Shown here: piece by piece, positions 47,252 through 60,048 of the stretch
Layout of the letters: each line of letters begins with the position of its first letter
Position numbering within the stretch: the stretch's first letter is position 1
Assembly: GCF_000213175.1 (NCBI RefSeq)
Contig: NW_009799104.1
Span: forward strand, 1,443,214 to 1,507,213
Source: Neurospora tetrasperma FGSC 2508
Taxonomy: Eukaryota; Ascomycota; Sordariomycetes; Sordariales; Sordariaceae
DNA: 64,000 bases
Direction: 5' to 3'
Program-made: the position numbers and the translations under genes
Notes under the pieces: model-generated
Databases searched by the model: none
Told to the model about the DNA's origin: nothing
What the model saw: only the letters and a program-made list of their open reading frames with translations

Positions 47252-48286
47252 ATGGCGCCCCCGTCGAACCCCCGCAGCGTCTCGGACGCGACACGCTTCA
47301 CGCCCACGACTCCCCATGCCAGCTCCAAGTCTGCGGATCCCCGGCTCAACACCCCCAAGGGCTCGTCAACAGGTCCCAAGGAACCCAAGATGCCCGGCAC
47401 ACCCAAGTTCGTCGAGACACCAGAGCAAAGGGTTGCGCGGTTAAGAGCTGCGCACTTGAAGGCGAAGCAGGCGCAGGTTTCGAGAATGGACCGGATCATC
47501 GACGGCAGCAGACGCTTCTTCGACTCGGCTCACAAGGTCACCGTCTTGGGGTTGATTGGTTTCACAGGTTAGTGCAGTCCAGTCTGGCCCCTCTCTCTCT
47601 TGCCGCGTTTCCCACCACTTTCCCGCAAGCAACCCGGTACCTAGTTCCGGGCCATGAGATCCAAGAACGAGAAACTAACATACGTCATAGTGATGGCCGG
47701 CTTGGTAACTGCCTACACCGCCGCCGACATGATAATCTACAACAAGAACCGCAAGGCCGAGTTCATCGAGGCGCAGAAGAAGATGGAGGCCGATTCGCTC
47801 GAGGCCGCCCGCCTGGCCTACATTACCGGCAAGGCGACCGAGGAGCAGACTGCGCTGGTGGAGGAGTACCTGGAGAGTGAGCGCGAGGCCGGCCGCCCGA
47901 AGCCCTCCATCTTCTCCAAGCTCCCCAGCGTCATCGGCGCCCCGACTCCCATTACGAACGAGACGACAGAGCAAACGACAACGAGCGTATCAGAGGCGGC
48001 GACGTGGCCCGCGGCGACAACACCGAAGACGACCGAGGAGCAGCAGCTGCAGCAGCAGCCTGCAGCGGCGGAGGAGAAGTCTGGGCTATGGGGCTGGCTT
48101 ACCGGCTCGCTGAAGAAGGAGGATGTTGCTGCGGGTGCGGGACAGCAAGCCCCCACGTTGGTCGGCGCTGTGAAGCAGGAGACGAGCGCCCTCAAGGAGA
48201 AGGCGCAAGCGGCGTTTGAGAAGGAGAAGGAAAACCAAAGGAAGGGTGGCCCCCTTGACAAGGTGGGCCTGCCTGAGCAGAAGTGA
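47252..48286 (+). CDS. COX14-family cytochrome c oxidase assembly factor, 303 aa
   Basis: Exons 47252-47567 and 47691-48286 join across a 123-bp intron with a CTAAC branch. After a 60-residue Pro/Ser/Thr-rich N-terminus the core runs from ETPEQRVARLRAAHLKAKQA through SRMDRIIDGSRRFFDSAHKV. It ends in one membrane helix, TVLGLIGFTVMAGLVTAYTAA, and KNRKAEF. The HK-x-TVLGLIG entry into a single helix matches Cox14 of yeast, an inner-membrane protein that controls Cox1 translation and assembly. Beyond the core is a 190-residue charged, Gln/Ala-rich extension with a second semi-conserved segment (SGLWGWLTGSLKKED) not present in the 70-residue yeast protein. The intron falls within the helix codons. 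Partner gene: the divergent mitoribosomal protein. Confidence 0.8.
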
Positions 48287-49621
48287 GCGAGCTGAAGCAA
48301 ATCGAGGAAAAGTCGAAGAGTCCATTCTCCGGGGCGGGCGATCTGAAGATGGAGCGGTCTTTCATGATTATGAGGGACAAGGTGAGGAGTGAGGACATCA
48401 AGCCGATTTGCTCATGATGATCATCTCCTGGGAACGCATCCTACAAGCAGGCTTGGTCGTTTGTAACCTGGCGTTCTTTGGCGTTGCCATGTCTCGAATG
48501 TGGTCACCAGAATTAACCAAGCATTCGATGAGGCTAAACAGATTTTGGGCGGGTGGCGTGGGCGACGGAATCACACAGCAACCTTTGTAGAGCTTGGCTG
48601 CTCCTGGGAGACCGCCATGACAGAGCGTCGCGGGACCTGTAGTACGCATATCATGCGTACAGAGCACGGTTTCAACAACACGACAAGAAGTGTTGATGAA
48701 TGATAGGAGAACGGGCTAGGATATGTGCTCGACAAAGAGCCCCTTACCCCCATGTACCATAGTGTAGAAAGGAGTTATTGCATAAATCGGCGCAGAGAAG
48801 ATGGATTACGTATATACATGTAAGAGACAACATAGTCGTCGAAGTATTCGAAAATGTATTGGATGTTTTGTATGCCTCACATTTAGTAGAATCTCCATCA
48901 CGTTGAGTCAGGCATTAGAAACAATGGGTCAGATATGTACAGCCTGGACTCAACACTGGCACGAGACGTCCAACGAATAGACTTCAGATATTATATTATT
49001 CGTCAATCATTGTTATCTGCGTAATGCAATTAGTCGAGCTAGTAAACTTGAACTTGGGTGACTAGTATCAGTCACCATCTCATAATCATCTCTGCTTTCC
49101 TCCCCATGCGCTGTGTTTCATCCCGATCTTGGGAGTCAACTTGGTAGATAAACGACCGTGTGATGTTTGTAAATGTCAATGACGACCCCCGCCTTCCCCT
49201 AAAAGGCCCCGAACTCCGAAAGGCAACCCAGTGAAAGCAAAAGAGATATATGTCATAGGGTTTGGCTTTTTTCTTCTTTTTTCCCCAACGCTGTGTCCTT
49301 AATACTCCTCCGGACCAGATAAGAAATGGTGCAATACCATTACATTGCCATGGCGGTTCGAAGTCATGATGTGGCCGTAGTAGAGCAGTCAAACTCAGGG
49401 CACTCGATTTCTGAGAGCCCCTGGAGGCATAGCTCCGTCTCCGACCCCATCAATCCTCTCCTTTCCCATCGCAGGTCCTCAGGAGCCACCCCACAAGGTA
49501 CTCTTTCCCAAGCTTCCGCGAAGCCCCCCACCCCACCCCCCCTGCTCTCCTCCTCTCCCACCCAGAAGAATTGAATGGAATTGAAAAGGAAAGATCAGCT
49601 GATCATCCGCCTACCGCCATC
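48287..49621. other. 3' region between convergent genes
   Basis: No gene is supported. Contains the 3' UTRs of the COX14 gene and of the His-rich protein gene. Confidence 0.55.
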
Positions 49622-51017
49622 CTACGACACAATAATATGGTTGAAATGCCCCGGAACCTTCATCCGGCACTTCTCGCAGTCATCCCGATACCCTATGCTG
49701 AACGACCTCTTCATGCCCGGCTGGTTGGCCATAGTCCACGAGCTGACCGTGTGTTTGGAGCGCTGATGGCCCCTTTTGTTAGGGGGTGACGTGGTTTTGG
49801 GCGATGTCTGTGGGGATCCCATGTCTATCTCGACACCATCGAAACTACCATGACTATGGCCATGACCATGGCCGTGGCTTTGGTATTCTCCCTGGGGAAT
49901 AGGCGTCGGCTCGCGGGGCCCCATTTGGCTATTAAGAGAAGAGTTGCGTAACGGCATGGCGGAGAGGAGTGGATGACTGTGGGTTAGTTGGTCGAGGCTG
50001 CTGAGGCGTTGACGGGGGAGGTGTTGTTGGCTGTCGCGGTGGTCGTGGTCATGGTGATGTTGATGGCCGGCGTGGTACGACTCGAGAATCATCCGCGGAC
50101 TTTCCCCCATGCCACTGTCCTCCATGTCCCCTCCTACCTCACTAATAGGAGAGGGGAGCCGACGGTTCTGCACCATGCTCCAGTCCTCCATCACCTGTGC
50201 GGTAGCTGCGGCGCCGTCGAGAGAACGAGGAACGCTTTCGTGGCCTAGTAGCGAGACAGATGGCTCGTGGTGCTGCTGTGTAGGCGGAGGGACCCCATAT
50301 GAACCCCGGTGGTCCATGGTGATGTTACCCGCCGCTCCACCCCAGTGCTTACCCCGGCCTTGCTCGGCGAAGCTGCAATGAATGGGCGTCGGGATACGCT
50401 CACTGATGCTGGGTTCAGGCGCCAAGTGGTCTGGTTGAAAGTTGCCTGGTTGGAGGTACTGCTGCTGCTGGTGCTGTTGCTGCAGTTCTTGATGTCTCGG
50501 TTCCGGTTCGCAGTCCATCATTTCCATGTCCATGCTGTCCGGGCTGTAATTTGACGGTAGCTCCGGCTCGGCCGCCCATACGTGCTGCTCTGTGACCGCA
50601 GGGTCATTATGATCTGAGATGTCCGGCGCCCCATAGTACTGGTAGCCCGAGACGACGGGCTGTGGGTCCTCTTGCGGAAAACTCGGTGTGGACATCCATC
50701 TTTTGGCAGTGGGTGATGTCCGAACAGGCAATATTTGTTGGCGTTTCTGGAGCGGGTGTTAGCATCCTAAGTATCGAAGGCAGATGATATGACGGTCTCG
50801 GATAAAGGAAGGTTGACAGCAAAAGTCGGGCGAGGCAAGGCGGGGCAGATATGTAGAAGAAGACGTCGGGTGAGATGACCCTTGACCGAAGCGAAAGAAA
50901 GCGGCTTACAGATCGGTGCTCAGAGAAGCCTGATACCCCTCCCATTGCGGCGTCTGCATAATCGTCCTCCCGCGATCTCTTTCGAGGGCCTGTGGCCCAT
51001 GCATGAGGAGCCATCAT
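49622..51017 (-). CDS. His/Gln-rich protein with C-terminal CxxC motif, unrecognised, 410 aa
   Basis: Exons 50910-51017 and 49622-50746 join in phase across a 163-bp intron (GTAAGC to GCTCCAG). Exon 1 gives MMAPHAWATGPRKRSREDD, with a likely nuclear localisation motif PRKRSRE. Exon 2 continues KRQQILPVRTSPTAKRWMST. The middle is disordered, with poly-Gln (residues near 100), His clusters (HQHHHDHDH and HGHGHGHSHG) and many S/T-P motifs. The last 30 residues are the only ordered-looking part: MKRSFSIGYRDDCEKCRMKV, then PGHFNHIIVS, with one C-x2-C. I recall this short C-terminal motif in other Sordariomycete hypothetical proteins. A nuclear regulator is a guess from composition. An in-frame start further 5' (51140) is possible. 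Confidence 0.72.
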
Positions 51018-54000
51018 GTCGTCCAACCTGGGTGTGCGCAACACGAAGCGGTGCGTAGGCGATACCCAATATTGGCAGTTGGCAAGGGAATCAATCGGGC
51101 TGTTACGGTGTAGAAACAAGCAAGGGTTGGAAGAGTGCAAGCTTCTTCTTATTATAAGTACAGCCCGGCTGGAAGGTTGGTGTTTGTGGGGAGAAGACTC
51201 TGGGTAGCTGACTGGGACTGAAAGAATGCTGAGCGCTGTGTGTATGTGTGTGTGTGTGTTGGCCGTGGTGGTGTTATCAATCTTTGTAATGCCGAGATGG
51301 ATGTCACGGTATCGGCATGTCTTACGAAGACCACAACTTCAAACCGCCTGACGAACTGAAAGAGAGACCGGAAGATGCCCGAATTGCCCAGCTCACTCAG
51401 CACCTCACTCCTTGCTTGCCCTTTGGACTGTTCGATATGATAGGCAGAAGCCGCTTGAATGGTGAATAGGAGACCGCCTTCTCGCAGGGAGACCAATGGA
51501 AAGGGCGTTGCGACAGCGACAGCGGAGGTGAGGGGGGGCTGAATTGTTCCGTCAGTTCCCAAAAGAGCACCACCTATGGGGAAGGCTTTGCCCACTTGGT
51601 TGCCATTTGGGGTCCCAAACTGGGGAGTGGGCTTGTCACCGACCGACCGACCGACCGTCCCTCCAAGCCGCTCTTCGTTCCTTCCCGTGCGGAGACAACG
51701 CTGTCTAGGATCTTTTTAGTCTGGTCTTGGTCTCTGACTTGGATGCCGCGATCGACAACTTTCACGTTGCAAATCTTGAACGTATCCGAGAAAGCAGAAA
51801 GAGGTGACCGCTGATACACGGGATTCACTGTTTCAGAAACACCAGAAAAGTTCGTAGAGGTAGTCGCTAAAATTCAAGACAATGGAATGTGCCGTGGTGG
51901 CGGGGTGCAAGTAAAAAAAATAAAAAACCTGAGGTCGGCGCCGTTTACCCCCTGGCTTTGATAAACAACTGAAGCTAGTATGAGCTAAAAGAGGTCAGAG
52001 TTTGCAGGGTCTGGAAAGGTAAATAGTCCCGTAAAACATTCAATATTCTTAACCCTCTCTTTCACCACCAGTACAGAACCTCATGGACACTTTCACACGA
52101 TAAAACACCAATGTGTGGTGGAAGAGACTGGCAAGTGTGCGCCGGCAGGCATCTACGTCAGTCACTGCAAGGATGTCAAGAAAGACATCTGTTGTGGACT
52201 TGGTGCAGGAGAAGAACAGCAACTGAGACATTGCCTGCGAGGCACAAGAATCTGAGGTGTAATTACTCTTCTGATATCTTGTCCATTGACGTAGGTATAC
52301 GGTACAAGTATCACAAAAGAACACTTCTTGTGTTGTGACTGGCAATGGTGAGCTGACAATTCCATGGTTGGGTGTTTTCAGAGTTGTTTACCATGTGAAC
52401 AAGCCCGCCGCCATTCTGAAGAGTTTCCGCCCTAGTCAAGGACAAATAAACGGAGACTCCACAGCACGACGTCAACGGCAGATTGACAAGATGGCCACTA
52501 GTTCTTAGGGCTGTAAACACCTACTGGGTACTATGATTGACCAATGTAACCAATGAGAAGAAGTCAACATGAGGAATCAAGACCGTCTTGGTGTTTACAG
52601 CGATGTCATGGTTCAGATGATCTGATCTGGTCCTGCTGCAGTCCATGTTATTTTGTCCTGGACAACTTATTAGCGTCTTTTACTGAGAAATGTGGGGAAG
52701 ACCCTTTCAGCCCCTCGCCTTTGTTGAGACGAACAAGATCACGGCACATATGCGCGCCGTGCAGCCACTGTAAGTGGCCCAATGGTCCTTTCAAGTCTTC
52801 AGTCCGTTCTTCGTCGTCGTGGCGAAGATGTCGGGTGGTTTTTTCACAAAGCGAACAATACCTCTAGAGCAGCGACCTGAAGAGCTTCAGCCCTATGCCA
52901 CCAAACGAGCCCGGTCGAGACGCATGACAAATGACTCTTCAATTCTAGGGTTGCCTCAAAAATCCAAATGTTACAGACCCTCAGGTCAATCTTCAATTGT
53001 TTCTCGGTTTGGATGGGCATTTCATTGGCCATTTCGTCCAGACTTGGCCTCTGGTTCCAGACCGAGGACATCACAAGCGTGGACCTTGATGTTCTGGTTT
53101 CCATCAGAAATTCAGAAACCAGGTCCCTTTAGACATACTATAACCACACAAGCTCTTCACTCTACTACTTGTCCGTTCCGTCCGCCTCTACTTTAGGAGG
53201 CGATGGTCTGTCCTTGAAGTGGATGCTGCAAGATCAGCAACAGTTACCTACGACAGGTTCCAGCATGGTTTGGGTTTGAACGGTCCCTGATCACCTCATA
53301 GCGAGATACAGATACTTGAACCCTTCAACTTGGAAATCAGGTATAAGAGAGTATCTCGCAGCTCATCGATGCCAGAAAGCGCGAGCTCGCTACAGCACCT
53401 CAAGCTGCAGTCCGTCCCAACGGCCCCTCCAGTCGAGATGAGCATCAGGTTAGGCTAGGTGGTGCTCAGCCTTACAAGGCAACCTATGGACGAGTTCTTA
53501 TTAGTCAAGCGAAATCGATAGATCGAACGGTATGCCATGCTCCGCAAGATCTGCCAGACCGTAAACCACAGACCGACGGTTTGCTAGAGGCATTGTGTGT
53601 ACCCAGATCGGTACTTACCGAACTTGCCAGCCAAGGTTGTGGAGTTGCAACTTTGAACCTAGAGGTAAACACTAGACTTTCCAGTTGAAGTCTCTTCCCT
53701 CACTTTGAGGCTGTAACCTCTCCACAAATCATACAGGTACTGGGAACACTTTCATATGTACTGAAACAACATATTCGGCCAGTATGTCCATGTGGACAGG
53801 TTACTACCCATATAGGTTCTTCTTAGCTTCAACGGCAACCAAGCCATGTTGTCTGATTCAGGAAAAAGAAGCCTTTGGTCTTTCACCGTGCAAGAGATGG
53901 CCCATTACTGAGTTGTATAATAACTCCAGTCTCATGACAAGAAAAAGATAAGAAGAAAAAAAGAGAAAGAAAGAAAAGTCAAATACCGACGCTGTATAGA

Positions 54001-54601
54001 ACGAAAGTCAGAATTTGACATCTGTACAGTCTACCACTTACGCGAGGTTGCCAAGTGAACCTTGATGGCCAAGAAGGGTGAAACTTCGGTGCTCTGCTTC
54101 CTTGGTATCCTCAGTAACCGCTCCGGCTTTCGGAGTCCGCCGATTCACATGCCCCCGGACAGGATCCATCCCAACACGTCACTCCTCAAAGAACGTGTCA
54201 ACGAGTAGAGTCCACTCATTCTTGGAAGACATTGTTGATATCGAGTTCTCTTTATCGGTGCTGTTAATTGTGAAGATGGGATGAAGGAGCAAACGTCTTT
54301 TTGCTGATGTCTCTAACGTGGTGAAGAGACTTTAGAAGAGACGCGGGAAGTTGCAGAGCGAGTCTTATATTGTCTCCAAGTCACCCACCAAGGTAGACTG
54401 TAGGCAGGTCAAAGTTGCCATTGAATGTATCGAAGACGATAGAGGTATATATACAATGACAACGTATGTTAAAAGGGAGAGGCGGTAGGTGGCCTGAGCT
54501 TCCACGTACACCCCGTTCAGTGGAAAAGCCAGTACCAAATCTCTTTCATACTCGTCGGCGCCAATCCGAAGAATACGTGCGTAAATAAATCAAACATCAA
54601 A
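51018..54601. other. gene-poor region, no gene supported
   Basis: Left end is the promoter of the His-rich gene, with TG and CCGA microsatellites near 51240 and 51645. From 51.9 to 54.5 kb no ORF, RNA gene or transposon is recognised, although an ATG-less open run of about 115 codons ends near 53.69 kb on the + strand. Base composition is ordinary, so this is not an AT-rich RIP block. Confidence 0.5.
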
Positions 54602-54850
54602 ATGACCGAGGTTACCGGCGTCCGTCAACTCGCGGCTACGGGTGTCGCTGCTGCGGGCCGTTACGTGATGTCCTCACTGGCATGTCAAGATGCAGTGGTT
54701 TATGTTGCATCGAAGCGGCCTCGAACCCTGGATAGCATCAACAGCTTCTTCCCGGGAGCCCTGGTCCATTGGTCCGTTTATCGGACACTAGCAGACGGAA
54801 GCGGATGGGGCAGCCGAGTCGTGGTGAGGCCAAGCGCCCGAGACGAATGA
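54602..54850 (+). CDS. possible small protein, 82 aa
   Basis: One open frame from an ATG in good context (TCAAAATGACC), with TATATATACA about 150 bp upstream. It encodes MTEVTGVRQLAATGVAAAGR, an Ala-rich start, then a mixed C-terminal half. No family was recognised, and the N-terminus is not a convincing signal peptide. It may be a chance open frame. Confidence 0.28.
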   Translation: MTEVTGVRQLAATGVAAAGRYVMSSLACQDAVVYVASKRPRTLDSINSFFPGALVHWSVYRTLADGSGWGSRVVVRPSARDE

Positions 54851-55837
54851 AAGAAGCCCGAATTACCACGCCCACAAGCACCACTTGCTAGCCGGGAGTT
54901 TCAGCGCCATGTTTGGAGAACTGAAGAACATCATGTTGTCGATCCAATCCATCCGTGGGCTCTATTCGAAAATACAGGGCACTGCCTGGCTTCCAAACTA
55001 AGCGTGAATGTCAATGGTAGGCGGCATTTTTCCAATTCCACTCTTCACACAAATTTTCGGTCCCGCTGACTGAGTGTGTGTGTCAGTTTTAACGGGCATG
55101 TGTCCCTGCCCCGCACAGATCTTTTCAAAAGTTTACGGAAAGATACACCCCGGACTTTGTGCCTGCCTGCCCGCTTGCTTCCCGCTGTCCACATCCCGTC
55201 TCCGTTCGATGCCCTCAGTCACCTTGTTCGATTTTCAATTTGGATGAGAGGCCCCCTGGGTGCTTGAGACCCTCGTACAGTAGTTTGTGAGTCACTACGA
55301 GAATATCTGGAGCTGTACCTTGTTTGGCAATATCTTTTCGTCTTATAAGTAGCCGGACGGGGGCGGTGTTTTCTGCCATCTTTCTCTTCATCCCAAAGAA
55401 AGTCTATAGACTGTCCAGTGAATTGCCTTAGGCCTGGCCTCATCCGCAAACCCTTTTCGTTAGGAGCTACACTACTTACCTTGCTACTTTCATTGTGCCT
55501 TCCATCCGCTCACCTTGGCTTCGGTGGCTGCAGAATTTCTTTGTTATTGACTCCCCTTCCACCCCATTCCCACTAACGCCTTCCTTGTCGCCTCCGACCA
55601 GGCCAATCACATTGTCCAATCATACGTTTGCCAACAGGGTCTTGCCTGCCTTTAATTCGCCCTCACCTGGACTTTAAGCTCCTTCCTCTGCCGAGATTCT
55701 TTCCTCTCGACCTTGCCAAGCAAAAGTCAAATCACCTCCGTCGACCAGAGTCATTCTTGAACTCAGTTTTCTTGACAGCCTCACCTCTCGACTTCTCCTT
55801 CTACACAATCACGGTTTAACTCACTTCAACCGCAACC
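54851..55837. other. promoter and leader of the DAHP synthase gene
   Basis: No gene is seen. Contains a TGAGTCA element and, closer to the gene, a pyrimidine-rich leader. Confidence 0.6.
55288..55294 (+). promoter_or_regulatory. candidate CPC-1/GCN4-type site
   Basis: TGAGTCA, the core bZIP site bound by Gcn4 and Neurospora CPC-1, lies 544 bp upstream of the DAHP synthase ATG. Aromatic pathway genes are known targets of cross-pathway control, so the site is plausible. A 7-bp match alone can occur by chance. Confidence 0.5.
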
Positions 55838-57250
<1,413 letters not shown>

Positions 57251-58461
57251 AGGTTTTCTTCCGAAGAGAGTGATGAAACTGGGGTTAGAGAGGCAGTATT
57301 GCAGGGAGAGCTGTACCAAGAGACTGTGCAGTGGATACCGCATGTGATGCAGCCTGATGATATCGAGGAGCTGCCCCATCCGTGCGAACAGTTCTGAAGG
57401 CATTCAAAAGGAAAACGGGTCATTAAAAGTTCTTGCTTGTAGTTTCACATATGGCGGGGAACCAAAAACAGACACGACCATGGAGTCAGCGGCGAGCAGT
57501 AGGAATAGCATTAATGCCTACTAAGACCTTCGAGAAGCATACATATTGATACCCGTATATCTGAACCTCTATTCTCTCTTCGTTTCGCAGAACGGAGCCA
57601 GCTCAGGTCATTGTCAATGAGAGATTGCGCGGCTCTATCGCGACAACAATGCGTTGTTCCAAGTTCTATACTAAGATAAAGGCTTCAGTTTGATCAGTAT
57701 ATTTCTACTCAAGCGTAGGTAGTCTAATGTTCCCTTCTCCTAATGTGAGAAGGCCTTGTCTATCCTGCTATGTCGGGCTTTAACGCGTGCTGTAATCCAA
57801 GTGTTCGGCATATGTTGCAATGACTCTGGCCCAACTACACTTGGGTGCCAGAGGGTCGCTTCAAGACCTTCATGTACTACACGGGCAACCAATCCAAACA
57901 GCTTGGTATACTGCACGTTAAAGTTGGGGACCAAGATCATACGGTTTATTCAGCGGCTCTTGACAAAAACAGAAGGATCATGTGATGTGAGATAAACATC
58001 GGATCATCTAGGTGTCTCTTGCTCTCAGTGAACGTCTTTTTGAAAAGTTACCTTTACCTCAGCTGTCGGTATGTATGTGATCTCGCTATGTGACCTGATC
58101 AGAAGCTCAACATCCACATCGTCCTCACTCTCAGAGAGCAATAAGTTCAGATAGGCCACATCGTTCACGGCTTAAAGCTTCTGAGCTAGTCCATGCATGC
58201 CCTTTCAGCTTAGATCCTGAGAAGAGGTATAACTGAGCAGCACACCTCAGCCGGCTCAGACAGATCTCCGATAGATCCAAAGTCATGAGGATGTTATATC
58301 AGTCCTCAGCATATTTGCACCCTGATCACTTGCTTCACCAACCAGCTCACACGCACGTTCAAGCACATGGTTAAATCCCAATCCCTAACCCATAACGCCC
58401 CACACAAACCATAAACAGACATAACATTTCATTATCTCCCCATCTTACAATTTGACCGAAT
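57251..58461. other. 3' region between convergent genes
   Basis: 3' UTRs only; no gene or RNA recognised. Confidence 0.55.
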
Positions 58462-59315
58462 TCAGCGCCCTTCCCCTCCAAGGGGACTATATGCCCCCTG
58501 TCCTGTACTTTGTTCTCCTCCTCCTCCTCCTCGCCCTTGCCCTCCTGCTCCTCCGCTAAAAGCCCTCCTAAATAAGCCCCCTCCAATCCCTCCCAAGCCA
58601 CCAGCACCAGCACCAGCATTCCCACCGGCTCTACTGCCTCCGATATTACCAGTCCCCCCAAGACCACCCATCAATCCCGACCTCCCCCCAGCACCTCCTC
58701 CCCCTCCTCCAAAGCCAGAAACCCGTCCTTTCTCCAAAACCCTCCTCACCCCTGCCCATCCCAGCAGTCCCGCCGTGCTCAAAATGAACCCCCAGACAAT
58801 GATCTCGTCCTTCCTGCTATCTCGCTGAAAACAGGTCGTCGTCACGTCCTTCTCTTCGGCGTCTTTGCAGATCGGCAGGTTGTATTGCAGGCAGAAGGCG
58901 CGGTTGCATTGGGTGCAGGAAGAGGAGGCTGCGCGTTTGGATCCACCGAGATGGAGGAGAAACTGTGATTGATCGTTCGGGGAGCGTGGGCTGTTTGGGG
59001 GTAATGCGGTGGCGGTGATGGTCGCGGTGGGTTTGGACGGTGGTGGTGGTGGTGGTGGTGGTGGTGGTGGTGGTGGTTGTTGAGGATTGTTGTTGGCTGG
59101 GTCGTCGGGTTGAGGGCCGAGACGGATTATGGTGCTGTTGGAGAAGCAGGTGCATTTACAGAAGGTTGGGGCGGCTGTGGTGAGGAAGATAGGTGTTAGT
59201 AAAGTAGGTTCCATGGGAGATGGGAAGACACGGCAAGGCAAGAGGGAAACGTACAGGCGCTGACGAGGGAGAGAAGGGAGAGGACGAAGATGGTCAAGAT
59301 GTGTATTCGCGCCAT
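58462..59315 (-). CDS. secretory-pathway membrane protein with cysteine-rich luminal domain, 257 aa
   Basis: Exons 59255-59315 and 58462-59174 join across an 80-bp intron placed just after the signal peptide. Residues 1-20 (MARIHILTIFVLSLLSLVSA) are a classic signal peptide. The luminal part starts CKCTCFSNSTII and has an N-S-T glycosylation sequon and a poly-Pro run of 13. It ends with CTQCNRAFCLQYNLPICKDA and TTCFQRDSRKDE. One membrane helix follows at about residues 145-165 (IIVWGFILSTAGLLGWAGV). The C-terminal cytosolic tail is very Gly-rich. The cysteine motifs look conserved, and I recall similar fungal hypothetical proteins, but no function. It is likely an ER/Golgi or plasma-membrane type I protein. 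Confidence 0.8.
59039..59076 (+). repeat. (GGT)n microsatellite coding poly-proline
   Basis: Twelve GGT units or so in a row, read as CCA/CCACC on the coding (minus) strand, make the poly-Pro run of the membrane protein. Length is likely to vary between strains. Confidence 0.9.
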
Positions 59316-59940
59316 TGATGGTGGTTGTTTATGTGATGGTATATATTAATAAGGCTGGATACAGTAATGAGGATCACGAAGCGTTATCGGCGCATTGGTT
59401 TCGTTGAATGGAGGTTGTCAGCTTGGAAGATCGAAGAGCTTCGGTTGAAACTGCTTGGTTGCAGCGACTCGATTTCGGCGGCCGCGCGCAGGCCGGTCGG
59501 AGGGCTGATTGACCGGGCCCTTGGGGACGGCGAACTCGGAGACTGGTATATCGGACGGAAGTTGTCCGGGCGACCTGTCGGATCGTTGGTGGTTCGGCGC
59601 AAACAATGGGTAAGAGAGCTCCGTCGATCACATTGCGGGAAGCGGCCGGCGGGGGTGGCAGGGCCGCAAGGGTCGAGGTAATCAGTGGTTCGGTTGAGTC
59701 GATCGCAAATGCCAAGCCATTCCCTCCAGTTTGCCTGCCGCCTGCCTTGATGCGCCACACTAGTACCAGTGGCAGGTGCCTGATCATCCAGTAGCCACCA
59801 CATCCCCAGCTCCACTCAAGCCACCCAGCCCCACCAGAAATTGCACTCATGCACAGACCACTCACACCCGTCCCCCAAGGGTATAAGAAGCCCTCCACCC
59901 CATCCTCCTTCTTAGACTTTTCTTTTCTTCTTTTTTTCTT
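59316..59940. other. divergent promoter region, membrane protein gene and U6
   Basis: No protein gene is supported; overlapping open frames on both strands are artefacts. TATAAG at 59882-59887 precedes the U6 gene by about 55-60 bp, and a T-rich stretch (59918-59940) lies immediately upstream of it. Confidence 0.5.
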
Positions 59941-60044
59941 CGCCCTTCGGGGCAATTTGGTCAATTTGAAACGATACAGAGAAGATTAGCATGGCCCCTG
60001 CACTAAGGATGACACGCTACTCAAAGAGACGCTACCAATTTTTT
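59941..60044 (+). ncRNA. U6 spliceosomal snRNA
   Basis: The sequence starts with the 5' stem-loop GCCC-TTCG-GGGC, then AATTTGGTCAATTTGAAACG, the invariant ATACAGAGA box and AGATTAGCATGGCCCCTGC. The AAGGATGACACGC segment that forms the internal stem-loop follows. It ends in a T run. This is the universal U6 pattern and is very close to Schizosaccharomyces and animal U6 in the core. The RNA pairs with U4, then with U2 and the 5' splice site in the spliceosome. It is transcribed by RNA polymerase III. Unlike some yeast U6 genes, it has no intron. The exact 5' end could be one or two bases to the left. Confidence 0.96.
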
Positions 60045-60048
60045 TTTT
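60039..60048 (+). terminator. Pol III terminator of U6
   Basis: A run of ten T directly after ACCAA ends the U6 gene. Confidence 0.9.

Noticed and set aside
52774-53196. 140-codon + strand frame in the gene-poor region
   Set aside because: Composition is not protein-like and no homologue is recognised.
51018-55837. RIP-mutated transposon or CRISPR-like array
   Set aside because: Composition is not AT-rich, and there are no regularly spaced repeats or terminal repeats; CRISPR is not expected in a fungus.
59367-59964. Long frames on both strands upstream of U6
   Set aside because: They overlap the U6 gene region and each other; GC-rich promoter sequence explains them.
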